From Mycobacterium sp. (GTDB lineage Bacteria; Actinomycetota; Actinomycetes; Mycobacteriales; Mycobacteriaceae): 64,000 nucleotides of DNA. Within the stretch, counting starts at the first letter, position 1; each line of letters starts with the position of its first letter. The stretch spans positions 149,884 through 213,883 of the forward strand of contig RXJD01000009.1 of assembly GCA_003987775.1 (NCBI GenBank), written 5' to 3'. The translations under genes were made by a program, and so were the position numbers. A model generated the notes under the pieces. That model worked only from the letters and a program-made list of their open reading frames with translations, had not been told where the DNA came from and searched no databases. Shown here piece by piece: positions 16,976 to 26,548 of this stretch.

Positions 16976-18484
16976 TCAGAGGCCGAGTGCCCGCGCCGCC
17001 GCCGTCGCGACCTCACCCCGCAAGGTCGACATCGGCGGACTGCCCCGGGTGTGGATCGAGTTGGAGAGCAGCACGATGTACGTGTCGGAGCCGGGGTCTA
17101 TCCACAGCGAGGTCCCGGTGAAGCCGGTATGCCCGAAACTGCCGACCGGAAAGACCGCACCCCGTGGTGCCGACTGGCCGGTGTCGATGTCCCAGCCGAA
17201 GCCGCGCAGGTTCTGCCCCGCAATCGCCGGGTAACGCGCAGCGAGCAGCGGCTGAGGCCGATTCGGCCGTTGCGCAAGGGCTTTCCGGGCGGCCTGGTTG
17301 GCCGCATCGACCTGTTGGGGCGAGTGTCCGGGCTGCTGGGGCGTGGTCATCATCACCAAAGTCGCTTGTTGCAAGGGGAATTCGCTGGGACGGCCGGCGA
17401 GCCGGTCGAGGAGCGCTTGCGCGAAGACGCTGACGTCGTGGGCCGTGGAGAAAACGCCGGCATGGCCGGCCACCCCGCCCATCCGGCGCGCCGTCGTGTC
17501 ATGCACGGTGCCGCGCAGCAGGTGATCCAGATCGGGGTTGCTGCGGGGATCGGCTCTGCCCTCTTCGTCGCGTGCCGTCGGTGCGATACGCGCCAGCAGG
17601 CCGGTGTTCCAGGTTCCTTCCGGACAGGTGGTCGGCAGCTGGCCGGCCCCGGGTGCCCACGCGACCGCGGATCCGTATGTCGTGTGCGGACCACAGGCTT
17701 TGACGGGCGGGAGGAAGCCGCTCTCGTCCATGCCGAGCGGATCAAAAATGTGTTGCCGCGCATACACATCCAGAGCTTCGCCGGAGACTTTCTCCACCAG
17801 CGCCCCCAGCAGGATGAAGTTGATGTCGGAGTAGCGGAAACCCTCGCCGGGCCCGGACTGCAGCGGCGTGCTGAGCGCCCGGTGGATGCCCTCGGCCTTG
17901 TCGGGCCCGTTAAGTCCCCAGGGATCTCTGAGATCGACGTCGCCCGGTTCGCCGGAGGTGTGCGTGAGCAGCATCCGGACCGTCACCCTGGCGCGCCGCG
18001 GATCGTTCGCGGGGTTGAAGTCCGGCAGATGCTGCTGTGCGCGATCGTCGACCTGCACCGTGCCCTGCTCGACGAGCTGCATGACGGCGGTGGAGGTGAC
18101 CAGGTTCTTCGTCAGTGACGCCAGATCGAAGATGGTGTCCTCGGTCATCTGCTCCGCGGGGGCCGGCACCCCGTCCAGCCCGGGCTCACCGGCGTGCTTG
18201 CGCAACCCGTAGGCCCGGTGGAACGCGACCGCGCCCCCGTGCCCGATCTCGACCACGGCGCCGGGCAGCTTGTCGGCCGCGATCGCGTCGTTGATCAATG
18301 AAGAGACGGCGCCGAAGGCAGGTGCGTCCGCCATCTCGGGCAGCTGGCGTGGCGCCGCGTGAACGCGGGCAGGGGCCTGGTTCGGCGGGCCGCTGCTCAC
18401 CGCAAACTGTGCCGCCGAGTCGTGCGTGCAGCCCGGGACGAGCGCCAGCAGAACCGTTGCGACTGCGATGGCGTTTCGCTTCAC
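16976..18484 (-). CDS. Beta-lactamase-family serine hydrolase, lipoprotein
   Basis: Encodes 502 residues from a GTG at 18484, chosen over a TTG at 18508 because GGGGA stands seven bases upstream and the signal peptide MKRNAIAVATVLLALVPGC then starts properly and ends in a lipobox. The mature protein is a class C beta-lactamase/DD-peptidase-like hydrolase: SLTK is the SxxK nucleophile motif, YSD the Tyr-x-Asn-type motif, and HTGFTG the KTG-type triad. It resembles LpqF-type lipoproteins of mycobacteria, but orthology was not tested. It acts outside the membrane, on peptidoglycan peptides or on esters. Confidence 0.88.
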   Translation of the reverse strand: MKRNAIAVATVLLALVPGCTHDSAAQFAVSSGPPNQAPARVHAAPRQLPEMADAPAFGAVSSLINDAIAADKLPGAVVEIGHGGAVAFHRAYGLRKHAGEPGLDGVPAPAEQMTEDTIFDLASLTKNLVTSTAVMQLVEQGTVQVDDRAQQHLPDFNPANDPRRARVTVRMLLTHTSGEPGDVDLRDPWGLNGPDKAEGIHRALSTPLQSGPGEGFRYSDINFILLGALVEKVSGEALDVYARQHIFDPLGMDESGFLPPVKACGPHTTYGSAVAWAPGAGQLPTTCPEGTWNTGLLARIAPTARDEEGRADPRSNPDLDHLLRGTVHDTTARRMGGVAGHAGVFSTAHDVSVFAQALLDRLAGRPSEFPLQQATLVMMTTPQQPGHSPQQVDAANQAARKALAQRPNRPQPLLAARYPAIAGQNLRGFGWDIDTGQSAPRGAVFPVGSFGHTGFTGTSLWIDPGSDTYIVLLSNSIHTRGSPPMSTLRGEVATAAARALGL

Positions 18485-18560
18485 GTGATTCCCCGTGTTC
18501 ACGGTCAAGGGCTGAGCAGTTTCAGCTTAATGTGGTCAGGAGTACTACCCGAAGGACCGC

Positions 18561-19421
18561 ATGAACATCGACGAAGAGTCCGTGACGACGCTCGAAGACC
18601 TGCGGGGTGATCTGGCGCAGCGGCACAAATGGACGCCCAGCGGTGGCAGCTCTGTCGAGGGCGCGGTCGTGGAAGCCGACATGGCGGCCCTGGCCCGCGA
18701 CGGCTACGTCGTCTGGGAGAACCTGCTCAGCGCCGAGCAGTGCCGGGAGATCCGGGATGCGGTGCGCCCCTGGCTGGCGCATACCGGGCGCAACTCCTTC
18801 GAGGGCCGGCGCACCCAGCGCGTCTACAGCGTGCTGAGCCGCACCCGGGTGTGTGACCGGCTCGTCGACAATCCGCGGGTGCTGGCGGTGCTGGATCGCC
18901 TGCTGATGCCCAACTACCTGCTGTCGGCATTGCAGGCCATCAACATCCAGCCCGGCGAGTCCGCACAGCTGGCCCACCACGACGACGGGTTCTACCCCAT
19001 TCCGCGTCCGCGGGAGCCCTTGGCGGCGGCGACGATCTGGGCGATCGACGACTTCACCGCCGATAACGGCGCCACCGTGGTGATACCGGGTAGCCACCGC
19101 TGGGGTAAACACCGTCCTGGCCCGGAAGATCCTGCGATTCCGGTCGTGATGCCCGCCGGATCGTGTGTCTTCTTCGTCGGCACGCTGTGGCATGGCGGCG
19201 GCGCGAACACGACCACGGGCGACCGGCTGGCCGTCACCGCCCAGTACTGCCAGCCGTGGCTGCGACCGATGGAGGCGTTCACCCTGTCGGTGCCGCGTGA
19301 CATCGCGCGAACGGTGTCCGACGACATCCGGCGGATGATCGGCTACAGCATCCACCCGCCGTTCGTCGGCGCCGTGGACGGCCTGCACCCGTTGCGGCTG
19401 TTGGGAACCGAACAGGACTAG
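18561..19421 (+). CDS. Phytanoyl-CoA dioxygenase (PhyH) family protein
   Basis: A 286-residue Fe(II)/2-oxoglutarate-dependent oxygenase. The iron ligands appear as His-x-Asp in QLAHHDDGFYP and a distal His in GTLWHGGGANTT. The Arg that binds 2-oxoglutarate is probably in TGDRLAVTAQ, a few residues on. PhyH enzymes hydroxylate lipids or small molecules at unactivated carbons. It is divergent from the lipoprotein gene with 76 bases between the starts, and its TAG stop overlaps that of the PE-lipase tail to tail (CTAG shared). Confidence 0.88.
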   Translation: MNIDEESVTTLEDLRGDLAQRHKWTPSGGSSVEGAVVEADMAALARDGYVVWENLLSAEQCREIRDAVRPWLAHTGRNSFEGRRTQRVYSVLSRTRVCDRLVDNPRVLAVLDRLLMPNYLLSALQAINIQPGESAQLAHHDDGFYPIPRPREPLAAATIWAIDDFTADNGATVVIPGSHRWGKHRPGPEDPAIPVVMPAGSCVFFVGTLWHGGGANTTTGDRLAVTAQYCQPWLRPMEAFTLSVPRDIARTVSDDIRRMIGYSIHPPFVGAVDGLHPLRLLGTEQD

Positions 19422-20797
19422 GCGGCGATGCCCAGTTCCTGGTTGATCTGCGACCAGTACTGCGGGCCGTCCAGGGTGAGGATGATCCAGTCGTGAATCT
19501 GGCCGTTCGCCAGCACGAAGTTGAACGGCGCGGCAACCGCCCTGGCCGCGTCCTGCAGACGCAGGACATCGGGGGAAAGTATGTCGAGGTTGCCTGAGTA
19601 GACGTAGGTCTGCGGGAGGCCGGTCATGGCGCCGTAGAGCGGGCTCACCAAAGGGTTGGTGACCGACAGGTTGCCCGCCCACGCCCTGCCGATCTGCTGC
19701 GCAGGGCCGATCGGCAACAGCGGGTCCTGGACGAACGCGATGTTCGGATTGGTCATCGACACGTCCAGCCACGGCGACAGCAGCACCATCGATCCCGCCT
19801 GGTTGAGCCCGTTGCCCGCGATGTACTGGGTGGCCGCCAGCGCCAGGTTGCCACCCGCGGAGTCGCCGATGACGCTGACGTTGGTGGGCCCGTGCAGGGC
19901 CACCTGCTCGGAAATGAGGTTGGCCATGGCAGGCACCACGAGGCCGGCGGTACCGCCCTGCTGCAGCAGCGGATAGATCGGCACCTGGACGGTCGCTCCG
20001 GTTTGATACGACATCACCGAATAGTGGATCCAGTGCAGGAATGACGGCGGCAGGATGAAGGCGCCCCCGTGGATGGCGACGACGTATTCGCCGGTCGGAT
20101 GAGCCGGCGTGATCTGGACGACGCTCATCCCGTTGGAGGTGGTGTAGGAGACCGTCTCGCCGAGCAGCAGGTTCAGGAACGGCGGCGGAGAGTTGCCGAT
20201 GAACCAGGACAGTGGCGGGACATCACTGGCGATCAGCGACAGGATCGGCGAACCCGTCATCGAGAGCTGAGGCTCGAGCCCGGACAGACTCAGCAGTGGT
20301 TTGACCGGGTAGAGCAGCGCTTCTTCGAGCCGCGTGATGAGTGAGGGCGAGCCGGTGAAGGTTCCGGTCTGGTCGGCCGCGAACGGCGGAGCGGCCGGCG
20401 CTCCGAAGATCCCGGTGACAATCTCGTTGGCCAGCCGGTTGAACCCGCCGGCCAACGCCGCCGGTGCTTGCTGGATTTCCTGGGCAACGGCCTCGAAGGT
20501 GTTCAGCAGCGCGGCGTTGGACGCCTCGGCCGCGGCGTACGCCCCGCTTGCGCCGTTCAGCGCCTGCACGAACTGGTCGTGGAACACCGCCACCTCGGCG
20601 CTGAGCAGCTGATAGCTCTGACCATGGGCGGAGAACAACGACGCGATCGCAGCCGACACCTCGTCCTCGGCGGCGGACAGGACCGCTGTCGTGGCAATGG
20701 CCACGTCCCGGTTTGCTGTCGCGACCACCGAGCCGATCGACACCACATTCGTGGCCGCGGCGGCCATCACCTCGGGCAACACAAGCACGGATGACAT
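19418..20797 (-). CDS. PE-domain lipase (LipY-like), paralog 1
   Basis: Encodes 459 residues from the ATG at 20797, where the PE domain begins (MSSVLVLPEVMAAAATN). Residues 1-95 are PE, followed by a longer linker than in the two paralogs in this window. A hormone-sensitive-lipase-type alpha/beta hydrolase follows: the oxyanion motif HGGAF, the nucleophile motif GDSAGG, the Asp in YSGNLDILSP and the His in GQIHDWII. All triad residues are present. Proteins of this family are exported by type VII secretion and hydrolyse long-chain triacylglycerol. The C terminus ends LGIAA like the paralogs. A conserved upstream element is at 20847-20876. Confidence 0.92.
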   Translation of the reverse strand: MSSVLVLPEVMAAAATNVVSIGSVVATANRDVAIATTAVLSAAEDEVSAAIASLFSAHGQSYQLLSAEVAVFHDQFVQALNGASGAYAAAEASNAALLNTFEAVAQEIQQAPAALAGGFNRLANEIVTGIFGAPAAPPFAADQTGTFTGSPSLITRLEEALLYPVKPLLSLSGLEPQLSMTGSPILSLIASDVPPLSWFIGNSPPPFLNLLLGETVSYTTSNGMSVVQITPAHPTGEYVVAIHGGAFILPPSFLHWIHYSVMSYQTGATVQVPIYPLLQQGGTAGLVVPAMANLISEQVALHGPTNVSVIGDSAGGNLALAATQYIAGNGLNQAGSMVLLSPWLDVSMTNPNIAFVQDPLLPIGPAQQIGRAWAGNLSVTNPLVSPLYGAMTGLPQTYVYSGNLDILSPDVLRLQDAARAVAAPFNFVLANGQIHDWIILTLDGPQYWSQINQELGIAA

Positions 20798-20846
20798 CGA
20801 GCTCAACCCACCCCTCCGGGCAACCCCCACGATGCCCAGCCAGTAA

Positions 20847-20876
20847 CGATCGCCGAATAACCGAAGCTTATGACGC
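20847..20876 (-). promoter_or_regulatory. Conserved promoter-like element upstream of PE-lipase 1
   Basis: On the minus strand this reads GCGTCATAAGCTTCGG followed by TTATTCGGCGATCG. The core TAAGCT fits a TANNNT -10 box. The same core with TCGG downstream occurs before the other two PE-lipase genes at 28644-28674 and 50592-50621, although the genes are far apart. It is therefore probably a shared promoter or operator. Confidence 0.45.
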
Positions 20877-20922
20877 CGCGGCGAACCCACAAGTCAATTC
20901 GCCCGAATCTATTGTTTAGCCC

Positions 20923-21690
20923 ATGGACAGTGACGCGGACTCCGTCAGCCGCCGCCGGCTGTTGTCGCTCGCCGGCGGCCTGGGCCTGACGGCCACCATC
21001 GGGGCGTGCGCCGGGCGGACCGCTGCGGATCCTGCCCCGGTGCAGTCCACCACGTCCGCCGTCCCCGCGACACCCTCGCCAACCGCTTCGGCACAGCGGG
21101 CCGCCCCGGCGTCGGCGCTTTGCCGCGACGCGTGGGGCGCCCGTCCCGCCAAGCCCGGCGGCACACCCCAGACCATCGGCCGCATGACGCTGCACCACGC
21201 CGCGGTGGTGCTGGGCGCCAACAGCAATGCTCCGGCCCGCTTCCGCGCGGACCAGCGTTACCACCAGGACACGCTCGGCTGGATCGACATCGCCTACCAC
21301 TTCGGTGTCGACGCCAACGGCAACATCTACGAGCTGCGCCGACCCGACATTGCGGGCGACACGGCCACCGACTACAACACGATCGGCCACTTCCTCGTCA
21401 TCTGCGAAGGCGACTTCGACAAGGAAACGGTGCCGGATGCGCAGGTTCAGGGAGCTGCACGCGTATTCGCCTGGGCAGCAGCCAGATACGGCATCTCGAC
21501 GAACACGCTGGCCGGCCACCGGGATCTCGCCCAGACCTCGTGCCCCGGAAAGAACCTGTACGCCTACCTTGCGTCGGGCGAACTCAAGCACCGCGTCGAC
21601 ACTCTCCTGGAAGCCGGCGGCGTGGACCTGCAGCCATTGTGCGGAGCCGGAGGCGCGGCGAGGGTCGCCGACATCGAAGCCGGCAACTGA
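20923..21690 (+). CDS. N-acetylmuramoyl-L-alanine amidase-like (PGRP/Amidase_2), Tat lipoprotein
   Basis: A 255-residue exported protein. The N terminus carries a twin-arginine signal (SRRRLLSLAGG) ending in IGAC, a lipobox, so it is probably anchored to the membrane. The rest is a peptidoglycan-recognition/amidase fold: CRDAWGARPA at the front, MTLHHAAVV with the first zinc His, YHFGVDANGNIYELR, and AGHRDLAQTSCPG with the second His and the Cys. The complete ligand set suggests that it cuts the bond between MurNAc and L-Ala. It is divergent from PE-lipase 1. Confidence 0.88.
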   Translation: MDSDADSVSRRRLLSLAGGLGLTATIGACAGRTAADPAPVQSTTSAVPATPSPTASAQRAAPASALCRDAWGARPAKPGGTPQTIGRMTLHHAAVVLGANSNAPARFRADQRYHQDTLGWIDIAYHFGVDANGNIYELRRPDIAGDTATDYNTIGHFLVICEGDFDKETVPDAQVQGAARVFAWAAARYGISTNTLAGHRDLAQTSCPGKNLYAYLASGELKHRVDTLLEAGGVDLQPLCGAGGAARVADIEAGN

Positions 21691-21961
21691 CGCACGGCAT
21701 CTATGGGCAAAGTTCTTTTACGCTGCACCACAGAGCATTTGATCGATGGTCTCGATAATCCGCACAGTTGCCTGCATTCGACTGAATGCCGATCGCGGGA
21801 CCGGCAGTGTGCCCTCGTCACGAAGCGCGCCGTGCCGCGGCAGTTCGTCGCGACGCAATCCCTGAAGCTTTGGGTGAACACCGGTCGACGAACCCTTATC
21901 CTTCGAGGGTGGATCTTGCACGTGAACGCGGGCGCGGGGCCGGTTCACCACGAGGACCGGG

Positions 21962-23986
21962 ATGACTGCCGGAGACCATCCGCTCGCGCAGTCCCTGGCC
22001 GATTGCGCGAGCGAGCAGTTGCACCTGTCGGGCCGCATCCAGTCCCACGGGGCGCTGATCGCCGCCGACCTGCAGGACAGCCGAATCACCTATGCGAGCG
22101 CCAACACCGCTGAGTCGATCGGGGTGGCGCCGGACCAACTTTTCGACTCGCCGTTGCTGAGTGTCTTCCCAGCGGACGAACACCAGCGGCTCGAGGAGGC
22201 GATCGAGCAAACCGGCTACCGGCCCTCCTCCCCCGACCTCTACGGGGTACGCCTGGCCGCTGGCGTCGGCTTCAAGGTCGATGTGATTCTGCACCGGGTG
22301 GCCGGCCAGATCGTCGTCGAGATCGAGCGGGCGCACGGCGAGGATCCAGCCAATCTTGTTCCGGTCCTCTATGCCTCACAGGGGATCGGCGAAGCGATGA
22401 GCGTTCCCGACATCGAAGCCGCCGTTGCGAGCGCCGTCCGGGCGATGACCGGATTCGACCGCGCAATGGTCTACCGGTTCCACGAAGACGAGCACGGCGA
22501 GATCGTCGCCGAAGACCGTCTGCCCGGCCTGGTTCGATACCTCGGGCATCACTTCCCCGCCAGCGACATTCCACCCCAGGCCCGCCACATCTACACGCGC
22601 AAAGCCTCGCGCTTCATCCCCGATGTCGACGAGGGCGACGTCGCGGTCATCGCGTCCCCGCGGATGGCCGGAACCGCCCTGGACCTGAGTCACGCTGCGC
22701 TGCGCAGCGTGTCGCCGTTTCATCTGCAATTCATGCGCAACATGAATACCGCTGCGAGCGTGTCGTTTTCGATGGCGGAGGGCGGCCGGCTGACCCGCCT
22801 CGTGTCGTGCACGTCGGAACACCCCCGTTGGCTTTCCCGCTCCGAGCGCCGAGCGTGTGAATTGCTGGTCTTGCAGGCGAAGCTCCAGGTCACCGCGGCC
22901 GAACAGATCTCCAGGCTCAATGATGCGGCCCGTCGTGAAGCTGTGCGCAACCGCCTGCGCGCCGCCATGCAGACGGCCCCTGCCATCGGCGAAGGCCTCG
23001 CTTCCGCTTCCGAGGACCTGCTGGATCTCTGCGGGGCGGAGAGCGCGGCAGTCTGCGCAGACGGGCACTACCAATCGATCGGCGCAGCGCCATCAGAGGA
23101 TGCCGTCCGACGACTCGCCAGCGAAATCCGCGCCTCCAGATCGCCCGGCTCGCCCTGGGCCGCTGACCGCTTGCAGCAACAGACCGCGGACGCTCTCGGG
23201 GCGGCCGGCTGCTTGTTCGTCGCACTCAGCGCACCCGACGACTTCGTGATCTGGTTCCGGCGAGACCGACTGCAACAACTCCGCTGGCTGGGCGATCCGC
23301 GCACGCATTCCACGGGATCGCTGAATCCGCGCAAGTCGTTCGACACCTGGCTCGAGCAGACCAGCGGCTCCAGCGTGCCCTGGACAGAGGCCGACCTGCG
23401 GGCGGCGCGCCTGCTGGCATACGACGTCGAATCCGCGCAACTCAGCCGCGCCCAGGCCCAGCTCGCCCACCTCGGCATGCACGACCCGCTGACCGGGCTA
23501 CCGAATCGTCACCATCTGAGCAGTGTGATGGCCGCCATGCTGGCGGGAGCATCGTCCGCCGCCCCGGTGGCCGCCATCTTCATCGACCTCGACCGCTTCA
23601 AAGCGGTCAATGACAAATACGGGCACGAGGCCGGGGACTGCGTCCTGCGCGAGGTCGCCAAGCGCATCGCCGAGGTCACCCGCACCGGGGCAGACGTCGT
23701 GATCCGGGCCGGCGCGGACAGCCCGCCCGCGGTCAGACTGGGGGGCGACGAGTTCTTCGTGCTGCTACCCGGGGCCGATGCCGCCGGGGCATCTCTGGTG
23801 GCGGAGCGCATCCGTCAGTCGCTGCTCGAGCCGATCGCCATCAACCCAGATCTCCGGCTGACCATCGGCGCTTCCATCGGGGTGGCGCTGGCGGCGGAGC
23901 CCGAAGAACTGCACCATCTGCTGAGCCGGGCCGACGCCGCCATGTACGAAGACAAGCGACGCCCCAAGCCCGTGGAAGCATCCTGA
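21962..23986 (+). CDS. Bacteriophytochrome with GGDEF output (diguanylate cyclase)
   Basis: A 674-residue photosensor. PAS domain (about 10-125) with Cys15 in the biliverdin-attachment position (LADCASEQLHLSGRIQSHGA), and GAF domain (135-310) with the chromophore motif PASDIP (Asp202) and His254 in LRSVSPFHLQF. PHY domain (320-500) with WFRRDRLQQLRWLGDP and the tongue motif PRKSF. GGDEF domain (505-670) with the active site GGDEF at 594-598. No RxxD inhibitory site precedes the GGDEF. It should convert red/far-red light into c-di-GMP signalling. No heme oxygenase gene is next to it, so biliverdin must come from elsewhere. The ATG follows GAGGACCGGG. The 271 bases upstream hold no gene I can support. 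Confidence 0.93.
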   Translation: MTAGDHPLAQSLADCASEQLHLSGRIQSHGALIAADLQDSRITYASANTAESIGVAPDQLFDSPLLSVFPADEHQRLEEAIEQTGYRPSSPDLYGVRLAAGVGFKVDVILHRVAGQIVVEIERAHGEDPANLVPVLYASQGIGEAMSVPDIEAAVASAVRAMTGFDRAMVYRFHEDEHGEIVAEDRLPGLVRYLGHHFPASDIPPQARHIYTRKASRFIPDVDEGDVAVIASPRMAGTALDLSHAALRSVSPFHLQFMRNMNTAASVSFSMAEGGRLTRLVSCTSEHPRWLSRSERRACELLVLQAKLQVTAAEQISRLNDAARREAVRNRLRAAMQTAPAIGEGLASASEDLLDLCGAESAAVCADGHYQSIGAAPSEDAVRRLASEIRASRSPGSPWAADRLQQQTADALGAAGCLFVALSAPDDFVIWFRRDRLQQLRWLGDPRTHSTGSLNPRKSFDTWLEQTSGSSVPWTEADLRAARLLAYDVESAQLSRAQAQLAHLGMHDPLTGLPNRHHLSSVMAAMLAGASSAAPVAAIFIDLDRFKAVNDKYGHEAGDCVLREVAKRIAEVTRTGADVVIRAGADSPPAVRLGGDEFFVLLPGADAAGASLVAERIRQSLLEPIAINPDLRLTIGASIGVALAAEPEELHHLLSRADAAMYEDKRRPKPVEAS

Positions 23987-24003
23987 TTCGTCGTCCTGCA
24001 TCG

Positions 24004-24156
24004 TCACTGAAAGTCGATGAGCCCCCCGTCGGAGTGGCATATCCCGGCGACCGCCAGTTTCACCAGCACCTCGCCGGCCCGCGGTGGATCCAGCTCGATC
24101 TCACGGATCTCCCATGTCCGGCCCGCGCCCAGCAACACCGCGCCTTGGCATTTCAT
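24004..24156 (-). pseudogene. Truncated N-terminus of an NDMA/mycofactocin-type zinc alcohol dehydrogenase
   Basis: Fifty codons starting MKCQGAVLLGAGRTWEIREI and running to AGICHSDGG, then a stop. This is the start of a zinc-dependent medium-chain alcohol dehydrogenase (the Cys in GICHSD is the first catalytic zinc ligand), of the actinobacterial group whose tightly bound NAD needs an external acceptor. Full members are about 370 residues, and nothing of the rest is seen nearby. It is a decayed remnant in the gap between the phytochrome and the helical protein gene. Confidence 0.7.
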
Positions 24157-24268
24157 CGGCCGAGCATTCCATTGCGGCAGATCGGCCCGCCGACCAGGGA
24201 CCATCGGCCCTACAGCGGGCCCACGCCGGGGGCGCATGATGCGTGCATATACCGGGAGGAGCGCCATC

Positions 24269-24601
24269 ATGGCAGAAACAGACACCGAGAAGAAGACCGT
24301 CGCGGAACGGGCGGCTGACCTGACCGAACGAGCGGCCGGCCTTTCTGACGAAGTCCTCAAGTCGGTCGAATCCGGACAACGGGCGGCGATCGATGCGGTG
24401 CGCAAGTTCGTCGGCACGGTCGAGGATTCGTTGCCCGGGCACGGTGAGGATCACCCGTCACGACGCAACACCATCGTGGACGCCGCTTTGGACATGGCGG
24501 ACAAACTGGTCAAAACCCAGTACGAGTTCATCCGGAGCGTCGTGAGCAGCGCAAACGAGTCGTTGCACAAGCAGCCCGAGGACAAGCCACCCGCTGAGTG
24601 A
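24269..24601 (+). CDS. Small helical, charged protein (phasin-like or apolipoprotein-like)
   Basis: A 110-residue hydrophilic protein without signal peptide, rich in Ala, Glu, Lys and Asp. Amphipathic repeats such as [20 protein letters not shown] and [20 protein letters not shown] suggest two or three long surface helices of the kind that coat lipid inclusions, or a simple helical bundle. Strong ribosome-binding site GGGAGGA nine bases before the ATG. No family is firmly recognised. It precedes the kinase gene by 73 bases. Confidence 0.7.
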   Translation: MAETDTEKKTVAERAADLTERAAGLSDEVLKSVESGQRAAIDAVRKFVGTVEDSLPGHGEDHPSRRNTIVDAALDMADKLVKTQYEFIRSVVSSANESLHKQPEDKPPAE

Positions 24602-24674
24602 TCGCCGTCGGCCGGGTGCGGTTGCGGTGGGTGAAATTCGCCCCCTCGCCGTGCCGGTTTGTAGGCTTTCGGGC

Positions 24675-26456
24675 ATGCCGTTCAAAAACGGCGAGGTCTT
24701 CGCTGGCTACGTGATCGAGCGGCTGCTCGGCACTGGTGGGATGGGCGAGGTCTACCTCGCGCAGCACCCACGTCTGCCTCGTCACGATGCGCTGAAGGTC
24801 CTGTCCCTGGCGGCCACCTCCGACCAGGAATTTCAGGCCAGGTTCAAACGCGAGGCGGAACTGGCGGCCACGCTGTGGCATCCGCACATCGTCACTGTGC
24901 TGGACCGCGGTGAGTTCAACGGCCGGCTCTGGATCTCGATGGAATACGTCGAAGGTATGGATGCGGGCGAGCTGGTACGCGACCGCTACCCGGATGGCAT
25001 GCCCGAGCGCGACGTGGCCGACATTGTGAGCGCGGTCGCAGAGGCGCTTGATTTCGGTCATGACCGCCGTCTGCTCCACCGCGACGTCAAGCCGGAGAAC
25101 ATCCTGGTGGCCGCGGCCGATGGGCAGCGGCGCCGGGTGTTGCTGACCGACTTCGGCATCGCCCGCAAGATCGACGATGTCAGCAACCTGACCGAGGCGA
25201 ACGTCGCGGTGGGAACCATCAGTTACGTGGCTCCCGAGCAACTGCTGGGCAAGCCGCTGGACGGTCGGGCGGACCAGTATGCGCTGGCCGCGACGACCTT
25301 CTTTCTGCTGACCGGCGCTCCGCCGTTCCAGGACTCCAACCGCGCCGTGGTGCTCAGCCACCACCTGAATTCGCCGCCACCGCGCATCTCGCAGCGGCGG
25401 CCCGAGCTCGCTCACCTCGACGCCGTTCTGGCGAGAGCGCTGGCCAAGGACCCGAACAAGCGCTACCCGACGTGCGCGGACTTCGCCCGGGCCCTCGCCG
25501 AGGCTGGTAAGGCCGGAAATGCCGGCCTGGCCGAGCGTCCCACCACCCAGCGACTCGAACGTCTGATCGTCACCGGTATCGCCCGCGCAGTCCGCTCGGA
25601 CGGTGCACCAGATCAGGTCGGGACGCTGTCACTGCAGGTGGTGCCGCACGAACCGCTCGAGGACCTGCCGCCTGTGCTGCCGGTCGAAATCCAGACCGAT
25701 CTGGTCGCCGGTCAGCTCTCCGACGGCGACGAAGTCGAGGTCACCGGCATGTGGGACGGCGAGACCCTCGACGCCGACAAGATCGTCAATCTGTCGGCTG
25801 GCGCACGCCCGAAGCGGCCCCGGCCCGAGGCCCCCGCCGTCACATCGACCAGATCGACCACATCGCCGACAGCGCCGATGGACAAGCCACCACGGCGCAA
25901 GAGGGCATGGATACTGGCCGCTCTCGCCGCCGTCGCCGTCATCGCGCTGAGCGCCGGTGCGGTGCTGTACTTCACGCACGGATTCGGCCGCGAGACACGC
26001 CCGGGGCCCATCGTCAAGCCGGTGAGCGCCACGGTGTTCTCCCCCGACGGCACCCCTGACAATCCGCAGGACGCCAAGCTGGCGATCGACGGCAACCCCA
26101 ACACCGGTTGGTCCACCGTGACCTATACCGACGCCGTGCCCTTCCCGAAATTCATCCAGGGCATGGGTCTGATGCTGCACCTGTCCGAACCGACGGCGTT
26201 GAGCGTCGTGACGCTCGATGTGCCCAGCACCGGAACCCAGATCCAGCTCCGCTCGTCCCCCACCGAGAAGCCCGCCAAGCTGTCCGACACGACGGAACTG
26301 GCTCCGACCACGTCGCTGGAACCGGGACGCAACCGCATCACGGTGACGAGCAAGACCAAGACCTCGAATGTGCTGGTGTGGATCTCCCGGCTCGGCACCA
26401 CCAACGGCGAGAGCCGCACGGAGCTGTCCGATATCACCCTGCAGGCGGCCGGCTGA
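24675..26456 (+). CDS. Transmembrane Ser/Thr protein kinase, PknF-like, with discoidin-like sensor domain
   Basis: Encodes 593 residues. The kinase domain (about 10-275) has a GTGGMGEV glycine loop, Lys41, the catalytic loop HRDVKPEN (Asp137), DFGIA (Asp159) and the APEQL motif, so it should be active. The opening sequence resembles mycobacterial PknF. An intracellular beta-rich segment (295-375) with [13 protein letters not shown] looks OB-like, which is unusual. A basic patch and membrane helix lie at 406-432. The outer domain (450-593) begins [20 protein letters not shown] and continues [11 protein letters not shown], resembling the discoidin-like domain of mycobacterial MviN/MurJ. The start at 24675 fits the family N terminus. 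Confidence 0.92.
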   Translation: MPFKNGEVFAGYVIERLLGTGGMGEVYLAQHPRLPRHDALKVLSLAATSDQEFQARFKREAELAATLWHPHIVTVLDRGEFNGRLWISMEYVEGMDAGELVRDRYPDGMPERDVADIVSAVAEALDFGHDRRLLHRDVKPENILVAAADGQRRRVLLTDFGIARKIDDVSNLTEANVAVGTISYVAPEQLLGKPLDGRADQYALAATTFFLLTGAPPFQDSNRAVVLSHHLNSPPPRISQRRPELAHLDAVLARALAKDPNKRYPTCADFARALAEAGKAGNAGLAERPTTQRLERLIVTGIARAVRSDGAPDQVGTLSLQVVPHEPLEDLPPVLPVEIQTDLVAGQLSDGDEVEVTGMWDGETLDADKIVNLSAGARPKRPRPEAPAVTSTRSTTSPTAPMDKPPRRKRAWILAALAAVAVIALSAGAVLYFTHGFGRETRPGPIVKPVSATVFSPDGTPDNPQDAKLAIDGNPNTGWSTVTYTDAVPFPKFIQGMGLMLHLSEPTALSVVTLDVPSTGTQIQLRSSPTEKPAKLSDTTELAPTTSLEPGRNRITVTSKTKTSNVLVWISRLGTTNGESRTELSDITLQAAG

Positions 26457-26548
26457 GCCGCCTGACGAGGAGCTTTCGTCCGAAAGACCCGCCGGGCAGG
26501 GACCTTGTCCTCTGGCCGCCTGTGGCTGTGGTCACCGATTCTCAAACG

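Noticed and set aside
16976-18508. TTG start at 18508 for the serine hydrolase
   Set aside because: The GTG at 18484 has a better ribosome-binding site and gives a standard lipoprotein signal peptide.
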